Assembly: GCA_002695005.1 (NCBI GenBank)
Contig: NZNT01000029.1
Coordinates: 434,001-498,000, forward strand
DNA from: Maritimibacter sp.
GTDB taxonomy: Bacteria > Pseudomonadota > Alphaproteobacteria > Rhodobacterales > Rhodobacteraceae
Reading direction: 5' to 3'
DNA: 64,000 bases
In this document: piece by piece, positions 37,758 to 46,280 of the stretch
How positions within the stretch are numbered: position 1 is the stretch's first letter
Layout of the letters: every line of letters begins with the position of its first letter
Translations under genes and position numbers: made by a program
The notes under the pieces: model-generated
Database searches by the model: none
What the model saw: the letters and a program-made list of their open reading frames with translations, nothing else
What the model was told of the DNA's origin: nothing

Positions 37758-39050
37758 CTAAACCACAACCTCCCGCCGGGCCTGCTCCCCAACCCCGAAC
37801 ACCCGCTTATACCGCGCCACTTCTCCCTTCGGCCCCATCGCCTTCGCCGGGTTGTCCGAGAGCTTCACCGTGGGCCGCCCCTCGGCGGCGACGGCCTTGC
37901 ACACGAGCGAGAACGGCGCCAGCGCGTCGTCCGGCGCCAAGCCCCGGAAATCATTCGTCAGCAGCGTCCCCCAGCCGAAGCTCACCCGCACCCGGTCTGA
38001 GAACAGGCCGTGGAGCCGCTCGATCTCCTCCACGTCCAGCCCGTCGGAGAAGATCACCATCTTCTCACGCGGGTCCTCGCCGCGGCTTTCCCACCAGCGG
38101 ATCGCGATTTCGGCCCCCTCCACCGGGTCGCCCGAATCCACGCGGATGCCGGTCCAGCCCGCGAGCCAGTCGGGCGCGTTGTCCAGAAACCCGCGCGTGC
38201 CATAGGTGTCGGGCAGGATGATGCGCAGGTTCCCCGAATGCTCCTCATGCCAGTCCGCGAGCACGTCATAGGGCGCGCGGGCGAGCGCTTCGTCATCCGG
38301 GGCGAGGGCGGCGGTCACCATCGGCAGTTCATGCGCGTTGGTCCCGATCGCCTCGAGGTCGCGGTTCTTGGCGATGAGGCAGTTGGAGGTGCCGACAAAG
38401 GCGGGGCCGAGGCGTTCAACCATCGCCTGCACCGCCCAGTCCTGCCACAGGTAGGAGTGGCGGCGGCGGGTGCCGAAGTCGGCCAGCTTCAGGCCGGGGA
38501 GCGCGCGCAGGCGTTCGGCCTTTTCCCACAGGCGGGTCATGGCGCGGGCGTAGAGCACCTCGAGCTCGAAGCGCTTCATGTCGCGCAGGACGGCGCGGGA
38601 GCGCAGTTCCATGAGGACGGCGAGGGCCGGCACCTCCCACAGCATGACCTCGGGCCAGGCGCCTTCGAAGGTGAGCTCGTATTGGTCGCCGGTGCGGGTG
38701 AGATGGTAGGGGGGGAGGCTGAGCCCCTCGAACCACTCCATGAATTCCGGGCGGAACATCTGGCGCTGGCCGTAGAAGGTGTTGCCGCGCATCCAGGTGC
38801 TCTCGCCGCGCGTGAGGGTGAGGGTGCGGATGTGGTCGAGTTGTTCGCGCAGTTCGCCCTCGTCGATGAGGGTGGTGAGGGGCACGTCGGTCGCGCGGTT
38901 GATGAGCTGGAAGGTGACCTGCGTGTCCGGGTGGTTGCGGTGGATCGACTGGCACATGAGGAGCTTGTAGAAATCCGTGTCGATCAGCGACCGGACGATC
39001 GGGTCGATCTTCCAGGTGTGATTGTAGACGCGGGATGCGATGTCGACCAT
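37758..39050 (-). CDS. pncB: Nicotinate phosphoribosyltransferase
   Basis: 430 residues; GGAGGA precedes the ATG. PncB makes nicotinate mononucleotide from nicotinate and PRPP, the salvage entry to NAD. Seen are SLIDTDFYKLLMCQSIHRNH (residues ~21-40), LADFGTRRRHSYLWQ (active-site arginine/histidine region, residues ~187-201), FVGTSNCLIA, GIRVDSGDP (PRPP/phosphate site) and FGWGTLLTNDF. It pairs functionally with pncA at 62309, which makes nicotinate from nicotinamide. Confidence 0.95.
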   Translation of the reverse strand: MVDIASRVYNHTWKIDPIVRSLIDTDFYKLLMCQSIHRNHPDTQVTFQLINRATDVPLTTLIDEGELREQLDHIRTLTLTRGESTWMRGNTFYGQRQMFRPEFMEWFEGLSLPPYHLTRTGDQYELTFEGAWPEVMLWEVPALAVLMELRSRAVLRDMKRFELEVLYARAMTRLWEKAERLRALPGLKLADFGTRRRHSYLWQDWAVQAMVERLGPAFVGTSNCLIAKNRDLEAIGTNAHELPMVTAALAPDDEALARAPYDVLADWHEEHSGNLRIILPDTYGTRGFLDNAPDWLAGWTGIRVDSGDPVEGAEIAIRWWESRGEDPREKMVIFSDGLDVEEIERLHGLFSDRVRVSFGWGTLLTNDFRGLAPDDALAPFSLVCKAVAAEGRPTVKLSDNPAKAMGPKGEVARYKRVFGVGEQARREVVV

Positions 39051-39101
39051 GGTGTCCTCCGTATGCGGCCATGTGAGCCGGGGCGGCGGGGGATTTCAAG
39101 G

Positions 39102-40028
39102 ATGAAGGCGGTTGTGATGCGCGGCTACGGGCCGGGGGCCTTCGCCGTGGCGGATGTGGCTGTGCCGTCCGTGGGGCGCGGCGCCGTGCGGGTGCGCGTG
39201 GCGGCCTGCGGGGCGAATGCGTCGGACTGGGAGTTCGCGACGGGGCGGCCCCTCTATGGCCGGCTGGCGCGGACGCTGATGCGGGTGCGCGTGGCCGGGT
39301 CGGACGTCGCAGGCGTGGTCGAGGCGGTGGGCGAGGGGGTGTCCGGCTTCGCCGTGGGCGACCGGGTGGTTGCGGACACGTTCGAGACATTCGGCGGTTT
39401 CGCCGAGCTCTGCGTGGCCAAGGCGGAGCGCTGGGTGAAGATCCCCGAGAGGATGGATTTCATCACCGCCGCCGCGCTCCCCCAATCGGGGGCCATCGCG
39501 CTCACCGCTTTCGACGGCACGTTGCCGCAGAATGCGCGCGTCCTCGTCAACGGGGGCGGCGGCGGGGCAGGCCCGCTCGCGATCCAGGTGGCGAAACGCG
39601 CCGGGGCCGAGGTCTGGGCGGTCGACAACGCGGGCAAGCAGGACGTGATGCGCGCCGCCGGGGCCGATCACCTGATCGACTACCGCGAAACGGACTTTGC
39701 CGCGCTCGACTCCACGTTCGACAATATCCTCGACCTGATCGCCACCCGCCCCATGCGCCGGGTGGCCGCGCGCCTGACCCCGCGCGGTATCTACCGGCTG
39801 GTGGGCGGGGCCACCCAACATCTGATCGCCGCCGCGCTGCCACCGCGCAGAACCGGGCTGCTGATCGCCCATCAGGGTCCCGAGCTGACCGCCCGGATGG
39901 TGGCGCAGGTCGCGCGGGGAGAGATCACGCCCCATATCGGCGCAACCGTCCCGCTTGGCGACGCCCCTGCTGCCCTCGCGCGCATGGGCGCCGGAGACGT
40001 TCCGGGCAAACTCGTCATCACCTGCTGA
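39102..40028 (+). CDS. Medium-chain dehydrogenase/quinone oxidoreductase-like protein
   Basis: 308 residues from ATG 39102. MDR superfamily: GroES-like N-terminal domain (MKAVVMRGYGPGAFAV, VAGSDVAGVVEAVGEGVSGF at residues ~67-86) and a Rossmann domain with VLVNGGGGGAGPLAIQVAKR near residue 147, an AxGGxGxxA variant typical of NADPH quinone/enone reductases. No structural zinc cysteines are seen. Substrate unknown. It reads away from pncB from a 50-bp gap, and is convergent with icd. Confidence 0.85.
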   Translation: MKAVVMRGYGPGAFAVADVAVPSVGRGAVRVRVAACGANASDWEFATGRPLYGRLARTLMRVRVAGSDVAGVVEAVGEGVSGFAVGDRVVADTFETFGGFAELCVAKAERWVKIPERMDFITAAALPQSGAIALTAFDGTLPQNARVLVNGGGGGAGPLAIQVAKRAGAEVWAVDNAGKQDVMRAAGADHLIDYRETDFAALDSTFDNILDLIATRPMRRVAARLTPRGIYRLVGGATQHLIAAALPPRRTGLLIAHQGPELTARMVAQVARGEITPHIGATVPLGDAPAALARMGAGDVPGKLVITC

Positions 40029-40038
40029 CCGCTCCCCC

Positions 40039-40088
40039 CTTCTTCGGTCCGAAAATACCTCGGGGGGTTCGGGGGGCTGGCCCCCCGA
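40039..40088 (+). repeat. Dispersed GC-rich hairpin repeat, copy 4
   Basis: CTTCTTCGGTCCGAAAATAC, then CTCGGGGGGTTCGGGGGG and the complementary CCCCCCGA across a CTGG turn. It matches copies 2 and 3 over the CTTCTTCG/AAATAC/TCGGGGG core and again lies between convergent genes. Confidence 0.7.
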
Positions 40089-40142
40089 CACCGCGGATTG
40101 CGCCGCAGGCGCAATTCGCAATCCCTCCCGCCCCACACGAAA

Positions 40143-40168
40143 AAAGGGCGCCCCGAAGAGCGCCCTTT
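40143..40168. terminator. Bidirectional intrinsic terminator between the MDR gene and icd
   Basis: A 9-bp stem AAAGGGCGC (40143-40151) / GCGCCCTTT (40160-40168), A run on the left and T run on the right, 26 bp beyond the icd stop. Confidence 0.85.
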
Positions 40169-40193
40169 CCAAACTCGCGAAAGCCCCGAAACC

Positions 40194-42395
40194 TCAGTCG
40201 ACGATGCCGTTCAGCGTGGCCGAGGGGCGCATGACGGCAAACGTCTTTTCCTCGATCGGGTGGTAGTAGCCGCCAAGGTCGGCCGGCTCGCCCTGACCGG
40301 CCATCAGCTCGCTGATGATGTCGGCTTCCTTCTCGACCATCGCGGCGGCGATGGGCTTGAAGTGCGCGGCGAGGTCGGCGTCGCCGGACTGGGCGGCCAG
40401 CGCCTCGGCCCAGTAACGGGCGAACCAGTAATGCGAGGTGCGGTTGTCGTTCTGACCGACCTTGCGCTCCGGGCTGTTGCCGTTCTCCAGCACCTTCTGC
40501 GTCGCATCCTCGACCGCTTCGCCGAGGATCTTCGCGCGGGCGTTGCCGCGCGCGTCGGCGAGGAACTTGAGGCTTTCTCCCAGCGCGCAGAATTCGCCAA
40601 GGCTGTCCCAGCGCAGGTGGTTTTCCTCGACAAGCTGCTGGACGTGCTTGGGGGCCGAACCGCCCGCGCCGGTTTCGAACAGGCCACCACCGTTCATCAG
40701 TTTGACGATGGACAGCATCTTGGCGGACGTGCCCAGTTCGAGGATCGGGAACAGGTCGGTGAGGTAGTCGCGAAGCACGTTGCCGGTGATCGTCACGCAA
40801 TCCTCGCCCGCGACCATCGTTTCCAGCGTGAAGCGGGTCGCGTCGCGCGGGTTCATGATCGGGATCTCGATCCCGGCCTCTTTCAGCGCCGGTTCGACAT
40901 ACTTGATGAGTTCCGCGTCATGCGCGCGGGTGCTGTCGAGCCAGAAGGCCGCCTTGCCGGTCGCCTTCGTGCGGTCGATGCCCAGCTGGATCCAGTCGAG
41001 GATCGGCGCTTTCTTGGCGGTGGCCGAGCGCCAGATGTCGCCTTCGTTCACCGAGTGCTCGTGCAGGATGTCGCCATTGTCCAGCACGATGCGCACCTTG
41101 CCCGAGGCCGGGATTTCAAAGGTGGTCGGGTGGGAGCCGTATTCCTCGGCCTTTTGCGCCATCAGGCCCACGTTCGACACGGCACCACAGGTGGTCACGT
41201 CGAGTTTCCCGTTCTCTTTGAAATACTCGATCGTCTCGTCATAGACGGGCGCATAGCAGTTGTCGGGGATGCAGCACTTTGTCGGCGCGGCTTTCCCGTC
41301 GGGGCCCCAGCCGATGCCGCCCGCGCGGATCACGGCGGGCATGGAGGCGTCGATGATGACATCCGAGGGGACGTGCAGGTTGGTGATGCCCCGGTCGCTG
41401 TCGACCATGTACATCGGAGGCTGCTTGTCCATCACCGCCTTGAGGTCGGCTTCAAGGTCGCCGTCGCCCGCGATCTTGGCTTCGAGCGAGCCGATGCCGG
41501 CATTCGGGTTCCAGCCGAGGTCTTTCAGCTTGGCCTCATGCTTGGAGATGAACTCCTCGAGGTAGACCGAAACGAAATGGCCGAAGATGATCGGGTCCGA
41601 GACCTTCATCATCGTGGCCTTGAGGTGGACCGAGAACAGGACGCCCGGCTCCATGCTGTCGATTTCGGCGCGGATGAAGTCGCGCAGGGTGGCCGCCGAC
41701 ATGAAGGTGGCGTCGACGACGGTGCCCTCGTCATAGGACAGCCCGTCCTTCAGCGTCTTCTGGTTTCCGTCATCGGCGAGGAAGACGATCTTGGCCCCGC
41801 CCGCCTGATCGGCGGTGATGGTGGCCGATTTCTCGTTCGCGAAGAAGTCGTTGCCGGGCATCGAGGCGACGGTCGTCTTGCTGTCCTTCGCCCAGTCGCC
41901 CATCGAATGGGGGTTGGCCATCGCGTAGTTCTTGACGGCCTTCGCGGCGCGGCGGTCGGAGTTGCCTTCGCGCAGGACCGGGTTCACGGCAGAACCTTTC
42001 ACGGCGTCATAGCGCGCGCGCACGTCCTTTTCCGCGTCCGTCGCCGGTTCATAGGGATAATCGGGGAGCTTGTAGCCCTGTTCCTGCAATTCCTTGATCG
42101 TCGCGTCGAGCTGCGGCTGGCTGGCCGAGATGTTGGGGAGCTTGATGACATTGGCGCCCGGCGTCTTCACGATCTCGCCCAGCGCGGCGAGGTCGTCGCT
42201 CACCTTCTGGTCGTCCGTCAGGTAGTCGGGGAACTGCGACAGCACCCGGCCCGCGAGCGAGATGTTGCGCACCTCGATGCCGATGTCGGCCGCCGCGGCA
42301 AACCCGCGGATGATGGGGAGGAGCGAATGGCTCGCCAGCTCCGGGGCTTCGTCGACCTGGGTGTAGATGATGTCGGGGGTGTCGCTGTTGGCCAT
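40194..42395 (-). CDS. icd: NADP-dependent isocitrate dehydrogenase, monomeric type
   Basis: 733 residues from ATG 42395. This is the ~80 kDa monomeric IDH family, unrelated in length to the dimeric E. coli enzyme. It decarboxylates isocitrate to 2-oxoglutarate producing NADPH in the TCA cycle. Typical stretches are the N-terminal DTPDIIYTQVDEAPELASHS, NPVLREGNSDRRAAKAVKNY near residue 131, IFGHFVSVYLEEF and CCIPDNCYAPVYDETIEYFK (residues ~378-397), and the late AKMLSIVKLMNGGGLFETGAG. Length is normal. Confidence 0.96.
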   Translation of the reverse strand: MANSDTPDIIYTQVDEAPELASHSLLPIIRGFAAAADIGIEVRNISLAGRVLSQFPDYLTDDQKVSDDLAALGEIVKTPGANVIKLPNISASQPQLDATIKELQEQGYKLPDYPYEPATDAEKDVRARYDAVKGSAVNPVLREGNSDRRAAKAVKNYAMANPHSMGDWAKDSKTTVASMPGNDFFANEKSATITADQAGGAKIVFLADDGNQKTLKDGLSYDEGTVVDATFMSAATLRDFIRAEIDSMEPGVLFSVHLKATMMKVSDPIIFGHFVSVYLEEFISKHEAKLKDLGWNPNAGIGSLEAKIAGDGDLEADLKAVMDKQPPMYMVDSDRGITNLHVPSDVIIDASMPAVIRAGGIGWGPDGKAAPTKCCIPDNCYAPVYDETIEYFKENGKLDVTTCGAVSNVGLMAQKAEEYGSHPTTFEIPASGKVRIVLDNGDILHEHSVNEGDIWRSATAKKAPILDWIQLGIDRTKATGKAAFWLDSTRAHDAELIKYVEPALKEAGIEIPIMNPRDATRFTLETMVAGEDCVTITGNVLRDYLTDLFPILELGTSAKMLSIVKLMNGGGLFETGAGGSAPKHVQQLVEENHLRWDSLGEFCALGESLKFLADARGNARAKILGEAVEDATQKVLENGNSPERKVGQNDNRTSHYWFARYWAEALAAQSGDADLAAHFKPIAAAMVEKEADIISELMAGQGEPADLGGYYHPIEEKTFAVMRPSATLNGIVD

Positions 42396-42711
42396 GAAAT
42401 GCTCTCCGGGTTGTCGGGATGGCACGGGGGGACTCGCCGCTCCGTGGTGTTGGTGATCGCGTAATTCAGGCGGGGCGCCAAGTCAATGTGTGCGACGGTA
42501 TACCGAACGAGATTCGCGCCGGGGCGCCGCTTTCGGGGGTGAAATCAGAGGGTGTCGCAGGAATTTGAGCAAATTCCCGCATGGTTTCGTCGCGTAAGGC
42601 TTGCATCACCTTGTCCCGTCCTTAGTCCGGGGTAGAGTTGAGCGATCGGAAAAGATCGGATGACGCCTCGCCGCGTCCAACCGCACTTCACCAACACAGG
42701 GAGAAAAACAT
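42396..42711. other. 316-bp divergent control region between icd and oppA
   Basis: No gene is seen. It contains TTGACT on the minus strand (42481-42486, a possible icd -35 with only a weak -10), a perfect palindrome CGGTATACCG (42496-42505), an inverted repeat GAATTT-GAGC-AAATTC (42561-42576), and a direct repeat GATCGGA-AAA-GATCGGA (42644-42660) just after the oppA promoter candidate. Confidence 0.5.
42611..42638 (+). promoter_or_regulatory. Candidate sigma-70 promoter for oppA
   Basis: TTGTCC (42611-42616), 16-bp spacer, TAGAGT (42633-42638). It is about 75 bp upstream of the oppA ATG, whose own ribosome-binding site is AGGGAG. Confidence 0.45.
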
Positions 42712-44337
42712 ATGAAACACATGACCCACCTTGCCGTGGCGACGCTCTTGTCGACCACGATGCTGACCGGGGCGGCCATCGCCGCGAGCCATGTGCCCGA
42801 GGGCGTCACGCTGGCCGATGACCAGACCTTCACCTACCGCGTGCTGGACGAGCACAGCTCGGTCGACCCGCAGGTCGTCGAGGACGTGACCGGCGCGGAG
42901 ATCGTGCGCGACCTGTTCGAGGGGCTGATGAACCAGAACGAGGACGGCAAGCTCGTGCCGGGTGTGGCCACGGGGTTCGAGGCGTCCGAGGACAAGATGA
43001 CCTATACCTTCACCCTGCGTGAAGATGCCAAGTGGTCGAACGGCGATCCGGTGACCGCCGGTGATTTCGTTTATGCCTGGCGCCGGGCCGCCGATCCCGC
43101 GCTCGCCTCGCCCTACCAGTGGTTCATCGAGCTGATGTCGCTGGAAAACGCCGGTGAGATCATCGCGGGCGAGATGGAGCCGTCGGAGCTGGGCGTGACC
43201 GCCGTGGACGACTACACGCTCGAAGTGCGCCTGACCTCGCCGCTGCCCTACTTCCCGCAGATGACGACGCATGCCACCACCTTCCCCGCGCCGCAGTCGG
43301 TGATCGAGGAGCATGGCGACGAGTGGACGAAGCCCGAGAACATCGTGTCGAACGGGGCCTATGTCCTGACCGAGCACCTGCCCAACGAGCGCTCCACCCG
43401 TGAGCGCAACGAGATGTACTGGGACAACGAGAACACGATCATCGACAAGGTCGTGGCGCTGGTCATCAACGACGAGAACGTGGCGCTGACCCGTTACCTT
43501 GCCGGTGAACTGGACCGCACCGACATTCCGGCCGGCCAGTATCCGCAGCTCAAGGAAGAATACCCGGAGGAAGCCACGAGCTTCCCGCGTCTGTGCAACT
43601 ACTACTACACGTTCAACGTGTCGGACTCCGGTCCCGAGGCGTTTCAGGACGTGAACGTGCGCCGCGCCCTGGCGATGGCCGTGGACCGCAACATCATCAC
43701 CGAGAAGGTCATGCAGGGCGGGCAGCCGCCGGCCTATACCTTCACCCCGGCCGCCGTCGCGGGCTTCGAGCCGCCGACCCTGCCGTGGACCGAGATGAGC
43801 CAGGCGGAGCGTGACCAGATGGCCAAGGACCTTCTGGCCGAGGCGGGCTATGGCCCGGACAATCCGCTTGAATTCGAGATGGTCTACAACACCTCGGAAG
43901 CGCACGAGAAGGTCGCGGTGGCCCTGAGCCAGCTTTGGAAATCCAAGCTCGGCGTGCAGGCGACGCTCGCCAACATGGAGTGGAAAGTCTTCCTCGAAGA
44001 GCGCGGCAACCAGAACTTCGAGCTGGCCCGTGGCGCGTGGTGTGGCGACTACAACGAAGCCTCGACCTTCCTCGACCTGCTGGACAGCGACAGCGGCTAT
44101 AACGACGGCAAGTTCTCGAACGAGCGGGTCGACGAGCTGCTGGAGCAGGCCAAGACTTCGGACGACACGACGCCGCTTTACACGGAAGTCGAGGAAATCC
44201 TGTACGAAGAAATGCCGGTGATCCCGATCTATCACTATGCCGGCGTCTATATGCTCGACACCGATCTGGGCAACTGGCCGGTCGATAACGTGGAGCAGAA
44301 CTGGTACTCGAAAAATCTCTACAAGATCGCCGAGTAA
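42712..44337 (+). CDS. oppA: Oligopeptide ABC transporter, periplasmic substrate-binding protein
   Basis: 541 residues with signal peptide (MKHMTHLAVATLLSTTMLTG then AAIAAS). SBP_bac_5 family (cluster C). The family block GADKMTYTFTLREDAKWSNGD-like is seen as KMTYTFTLREDAKWSNGDPV near residue 100; the YAWRRAADPALASPYQWF stretch near residue 122 is typical of OppA/MppA rather than nickel or dipeptide binding proteins. It delivers peptides to the OppBC permease encoded next. A long hairpin lies between its stop and oppB. Confidence 0.92.
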   Translation: MKHMTHLAVATLLSTTMLTGAAIAASHVPEGVTLADDQTFTYRVLDEHSSVDPQVVEDVTGAEIVRDLFEGLMNQNEDGKLVPGVATGFEASEDKMTYTFTLREDAKWSNGDPVTAGDFVYAWRRAADPALASPYQWFIELMSLENAGEIIAGEMEPSELGVTAVDDYTLEVRLTSPLPYFPQMTTHATTFPAPQSVIEEHGDEWTKPENIVSNGAYVLTEHLPNERSTRERNEMYWDNENTIIDKVVALVINDENVALTRYLAGELDRTDIPAGQYPQLKEEYPEEATSFPRLCNYYYTFNVSDSGPEAFQDVNVRRALAMAVDRNIITEKVMQGGQPPAYTFTPAAVAGFEPPTLPWTEMSQAERDQMAKDLLAEAGYGPDNPLEFEMVYNTSEAHEKVAVALSQLWKSKLGVQATLANMEWKVFLEERGNQNFELARGAWCGDYNEASTFLDLLDSDSGYNDGKFSNERVDELLEQAKTSDDTTPLYTEVEEILYEEMPVIPIYHYAGVYMLDTDLGNWPVDNVEQNWYSKNLYKIAE

Positions 44338-44362
44338 CCCCGTCACGCAAACCTGACGTAGC

Positions 44363-44388
44363 GCGCGCCCCGGCCAACCGGGGCGCGC
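44363..44388 (+). promoter_or_regulatory. Intercistronic hairpin between oppA and oppB
   Basis: An 11-bp stem GCGCGCCCCGG (44363-44373) / CCGGGGCGCGC (44378-44388) with loop CCAA and no T tract. This is the usual form of an mRNA stabiliser or attenuator that keeps the binding protein more abundant than the membrane subunits. Confidence 0.7.
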
Positions 44389-44412
44389 ATCACGGTTTGA
44401 AGAGGTAGTCCC

Positions 44413-45336
44413 TTGGTCTCATACATCTTCCGGCGCCTGCTGATCGCGATACCCACGATCCTGATCCTCATCGTCGCCTCGTTCTTTCTGATCCATTTCG
44501 CGCCCGGCGGCCCGTTCACATCGGAGCGCCCGCTGCCGCCCGCCGTGCTCGCCAATATCGAGGCGCGGTACGGGCTGGATCAGCCGCTGTGGAAGCAGCT
44601 TTGGGATTATCTCACCAACATCGTCCTGCATTTCGATTTCGGCCCGTCGTTCAAGTTCAAGGACCGCGACGTGAACGACATCATCGCGCAGGGCTTTCCG
44701 ATTTCGCTGACCTACGGCTCGCTCGCCTTCCTTGCGGCCTCGATCGTCGGGATCGCGCTGGGCGTCACCGCCGCGATCCGGCATAATTCCTGGATCGACT
44801 ACACCGCCGTCAGCATGGGCATCGGCGCGCAGGCGCTGCCCAACTTCATCATGGGCCCGATCCTGATCCTCGTCTTCACGCTGTGGCTCGGCTGGCTGCC
44901 CGGTGGCGGCTGGAACGGGGGCCAGTGGCCCTATCTCATCATGCCGGTGATCGCGCTCTCGACCTCCTACATGGGCAACATCGCGCGGCTGACGCGCTCG
45001 TCCATGCTCGAAGTGCTGAACTCCAACTTCATCCGCACGGCGCGGGCCAAGGGCCTGCCGACCCGCGCGGTGATCTGGCGCCACGCGATGAAGCCCACGC
45101 TTCTGCCGGTGGTGAGCTACCTTGGCCCCGTCTTCGTTTACGTCCTTACCGGGTCGGTTTTCGTGGACATGTACTTTTCGACCGGCGGGCTGGGGCAGGC
45201 CTATGTCGGCTCCGCACTCACCCGCGATTACGCCGTGCTGCTGGGGGTCACGATCCTGTACGGCACGCTGACCGTCGTGGTGAACCTCCTCACCGACCTC
45301 GCCTATGCGTGGTTCGATCCGAAAATCCGGTACTGA
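44413..45336 (+). CDS. oppB: Oligopeptide ABC transporter permease OppB
   Basis: 307 residues, probably with a TTG start (44413) after GAAGAGG; the resulting N terminus VSYIFRRLLIAIPTILILIV matches OppB. Six membrane helices and the BPD_transp_1 EAA loop (NFIRTARAKGLPTRAVIWRH, residues ~206-225) are present. Inner-membrane channel subunit pairing with OppC. 10 bp separate its stop from oppC's start. Confidence 0.92.
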   Translation: MVSYIFRRLLIAIPTILILIVASFFLIHFAPGGPFTSERPLPPAVLANIEARYGLDQPLWKQLWDYLTNIVLHFDFGPSFKFKDRDVNDIIAQGFPISLTYGSLAFLAASIVGIALGVTAAIRHNSWIDYTAVSMGIGAQALPNFIMGPILILVFTLWLGWLPGGGWNGGQWPYLIMPVIALSTSYMGNIARLTRSSMLEVLNSNFIRTARAKGLPTRAVIWRHAMKPTLLPVVSYLGPVFVYVLTGSVFVDMYFSTGGLGQAYVGSALTRDYAVLLGVTILYGTLTVVVNLLTDLAYAWFDPKIRY

Positions 45337-45346
45337 AGGGAACGTC

Positions 45347-46279
45347 ATGGTTTTCGGAAGCTCCCAACGCGCCGCCGCCATCGCCGACGATGTGACCGAC
45401 CAGATCCCCGTGCGGGGGCGGTCGCTGCTCAAGGACGCGCAGATCCGGTTCGTGCAGAACAAGGCCGCGATGGCGAGTGTCGTCGTCCTTGGTCTCATCA
45501 TCCTGTTCGTCATCATCGGGCCGTTGTTCGCCCAGTGGTCGAACGAGGAAATCGACTGGGACCGGATGGGCAACATCGCGACCGAGGGGATGCCGTCGCT
45601 GGCCAATGGCCATTATTTTGGCTTGGACGAGCTGGGGCGCGACCTCTATTCGCGAGTCATTCAGGCGACCCGCACCTCACTCCTCGTTGGCTTGATCGGC
45701 GCGTTGACCGCACTCATCATCGGCACGACCTACGGCCTTGTCGCTGGCTACACGGGCGGCCGGGTGGACAGCGCCATGATGCGTTTCGTCGATATCCTGC
45801 TGGCGATCCCGCTCACGCTGGTCATCATCCTGCTGCTCGTCATCGCGGGGCGGAGTTTCTTCATGCTGTTCGTGTCGCTGGGCGCGGTCGGCTGGCTTAC
45901 CATGAGCCGGATCGTGCGCGCGCAGACCCTGAGCCTCAAGACCCGCGAGTTCATCGAGGCCGCGCGTGCCGCCGGTGTGTCGGAGGTGACGATCATGATC
46001 CGGCATATCCTGCCCAACCTGATCGGCGTCGTGATCGTCTATGCGTCCCTGCTGGTGCCCGAGATGATCCTGACCGAGAGCTTCATCTCGTTTCTTGGCC
46101 TTGGCATTTCCGAACCCTACACCAGCCTCGGCAAGCTCATCTCCGAGGGGGCGGGCACGATGGCCTATGGCACGACATGGCAGCTTCTCTATCCCCTGTT
46201 TTTCTACGTCGCGATCATCATCACCATGTTCTTCATCGGTGACGGGCTTCGCGATGCACTCGACCCGAAGGACCGCTGA
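45347..46279 (+). CDS. oppC: Oligopeptide ABC transporter permease OppC
   Basis: 310 residues from ATG 45347 (GAAGGGAA upstream). Long cytosolic N terminus then the first helix ([20 protein letters not shown]), the OppC_N segment [20 protein letters not shown] and the EAA loop [20 protein letters not shown] (residues ~203-222). Partner of OppB in the channel. One base separates its stop from the ATPase gene start. Confidence 0.92.
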   Translation: MVFGSSQRAAAIADDVTDQIPVRGRSLLKDAQIRFVQNKAAMASVVVLGLIILFVIIGPLFAQWSNEEIDWDRMGNIATEGMPSLANGHYFGLDELGRDLYSRVIQATRTSLLVGLIGALTALIIGTTYGLVAGYTGGRVDSAMMRFVDILLAIPLTLVIILLLVIAGRSFFMLFVSLGAVGWLTMSRIVRAQTLSLKTREFIEAARAAGVSEVTIMIRHILPNLIGVVIVYASLLVPEMILTESFISFLGLGISEPYTSLGKLISEGAGTMAYGTTWQLLYPLFFYVAIIITMFFIGDGLRDALDPKDR

Positions 46280-46280
46280 G

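Noticed and set aside
40098-42464. A 788-codon open frame on the plus strand opposite icd, and similar long open frames opposite oppA, ectB, serA and the alpha-2-macroglobulin gene
   Set aside because: High GC content with a strong third-position bias leaves one antisense frame free of stops. The translations are arginine/histidine-rich, lack family motifs and have no ribosome-binding sites.
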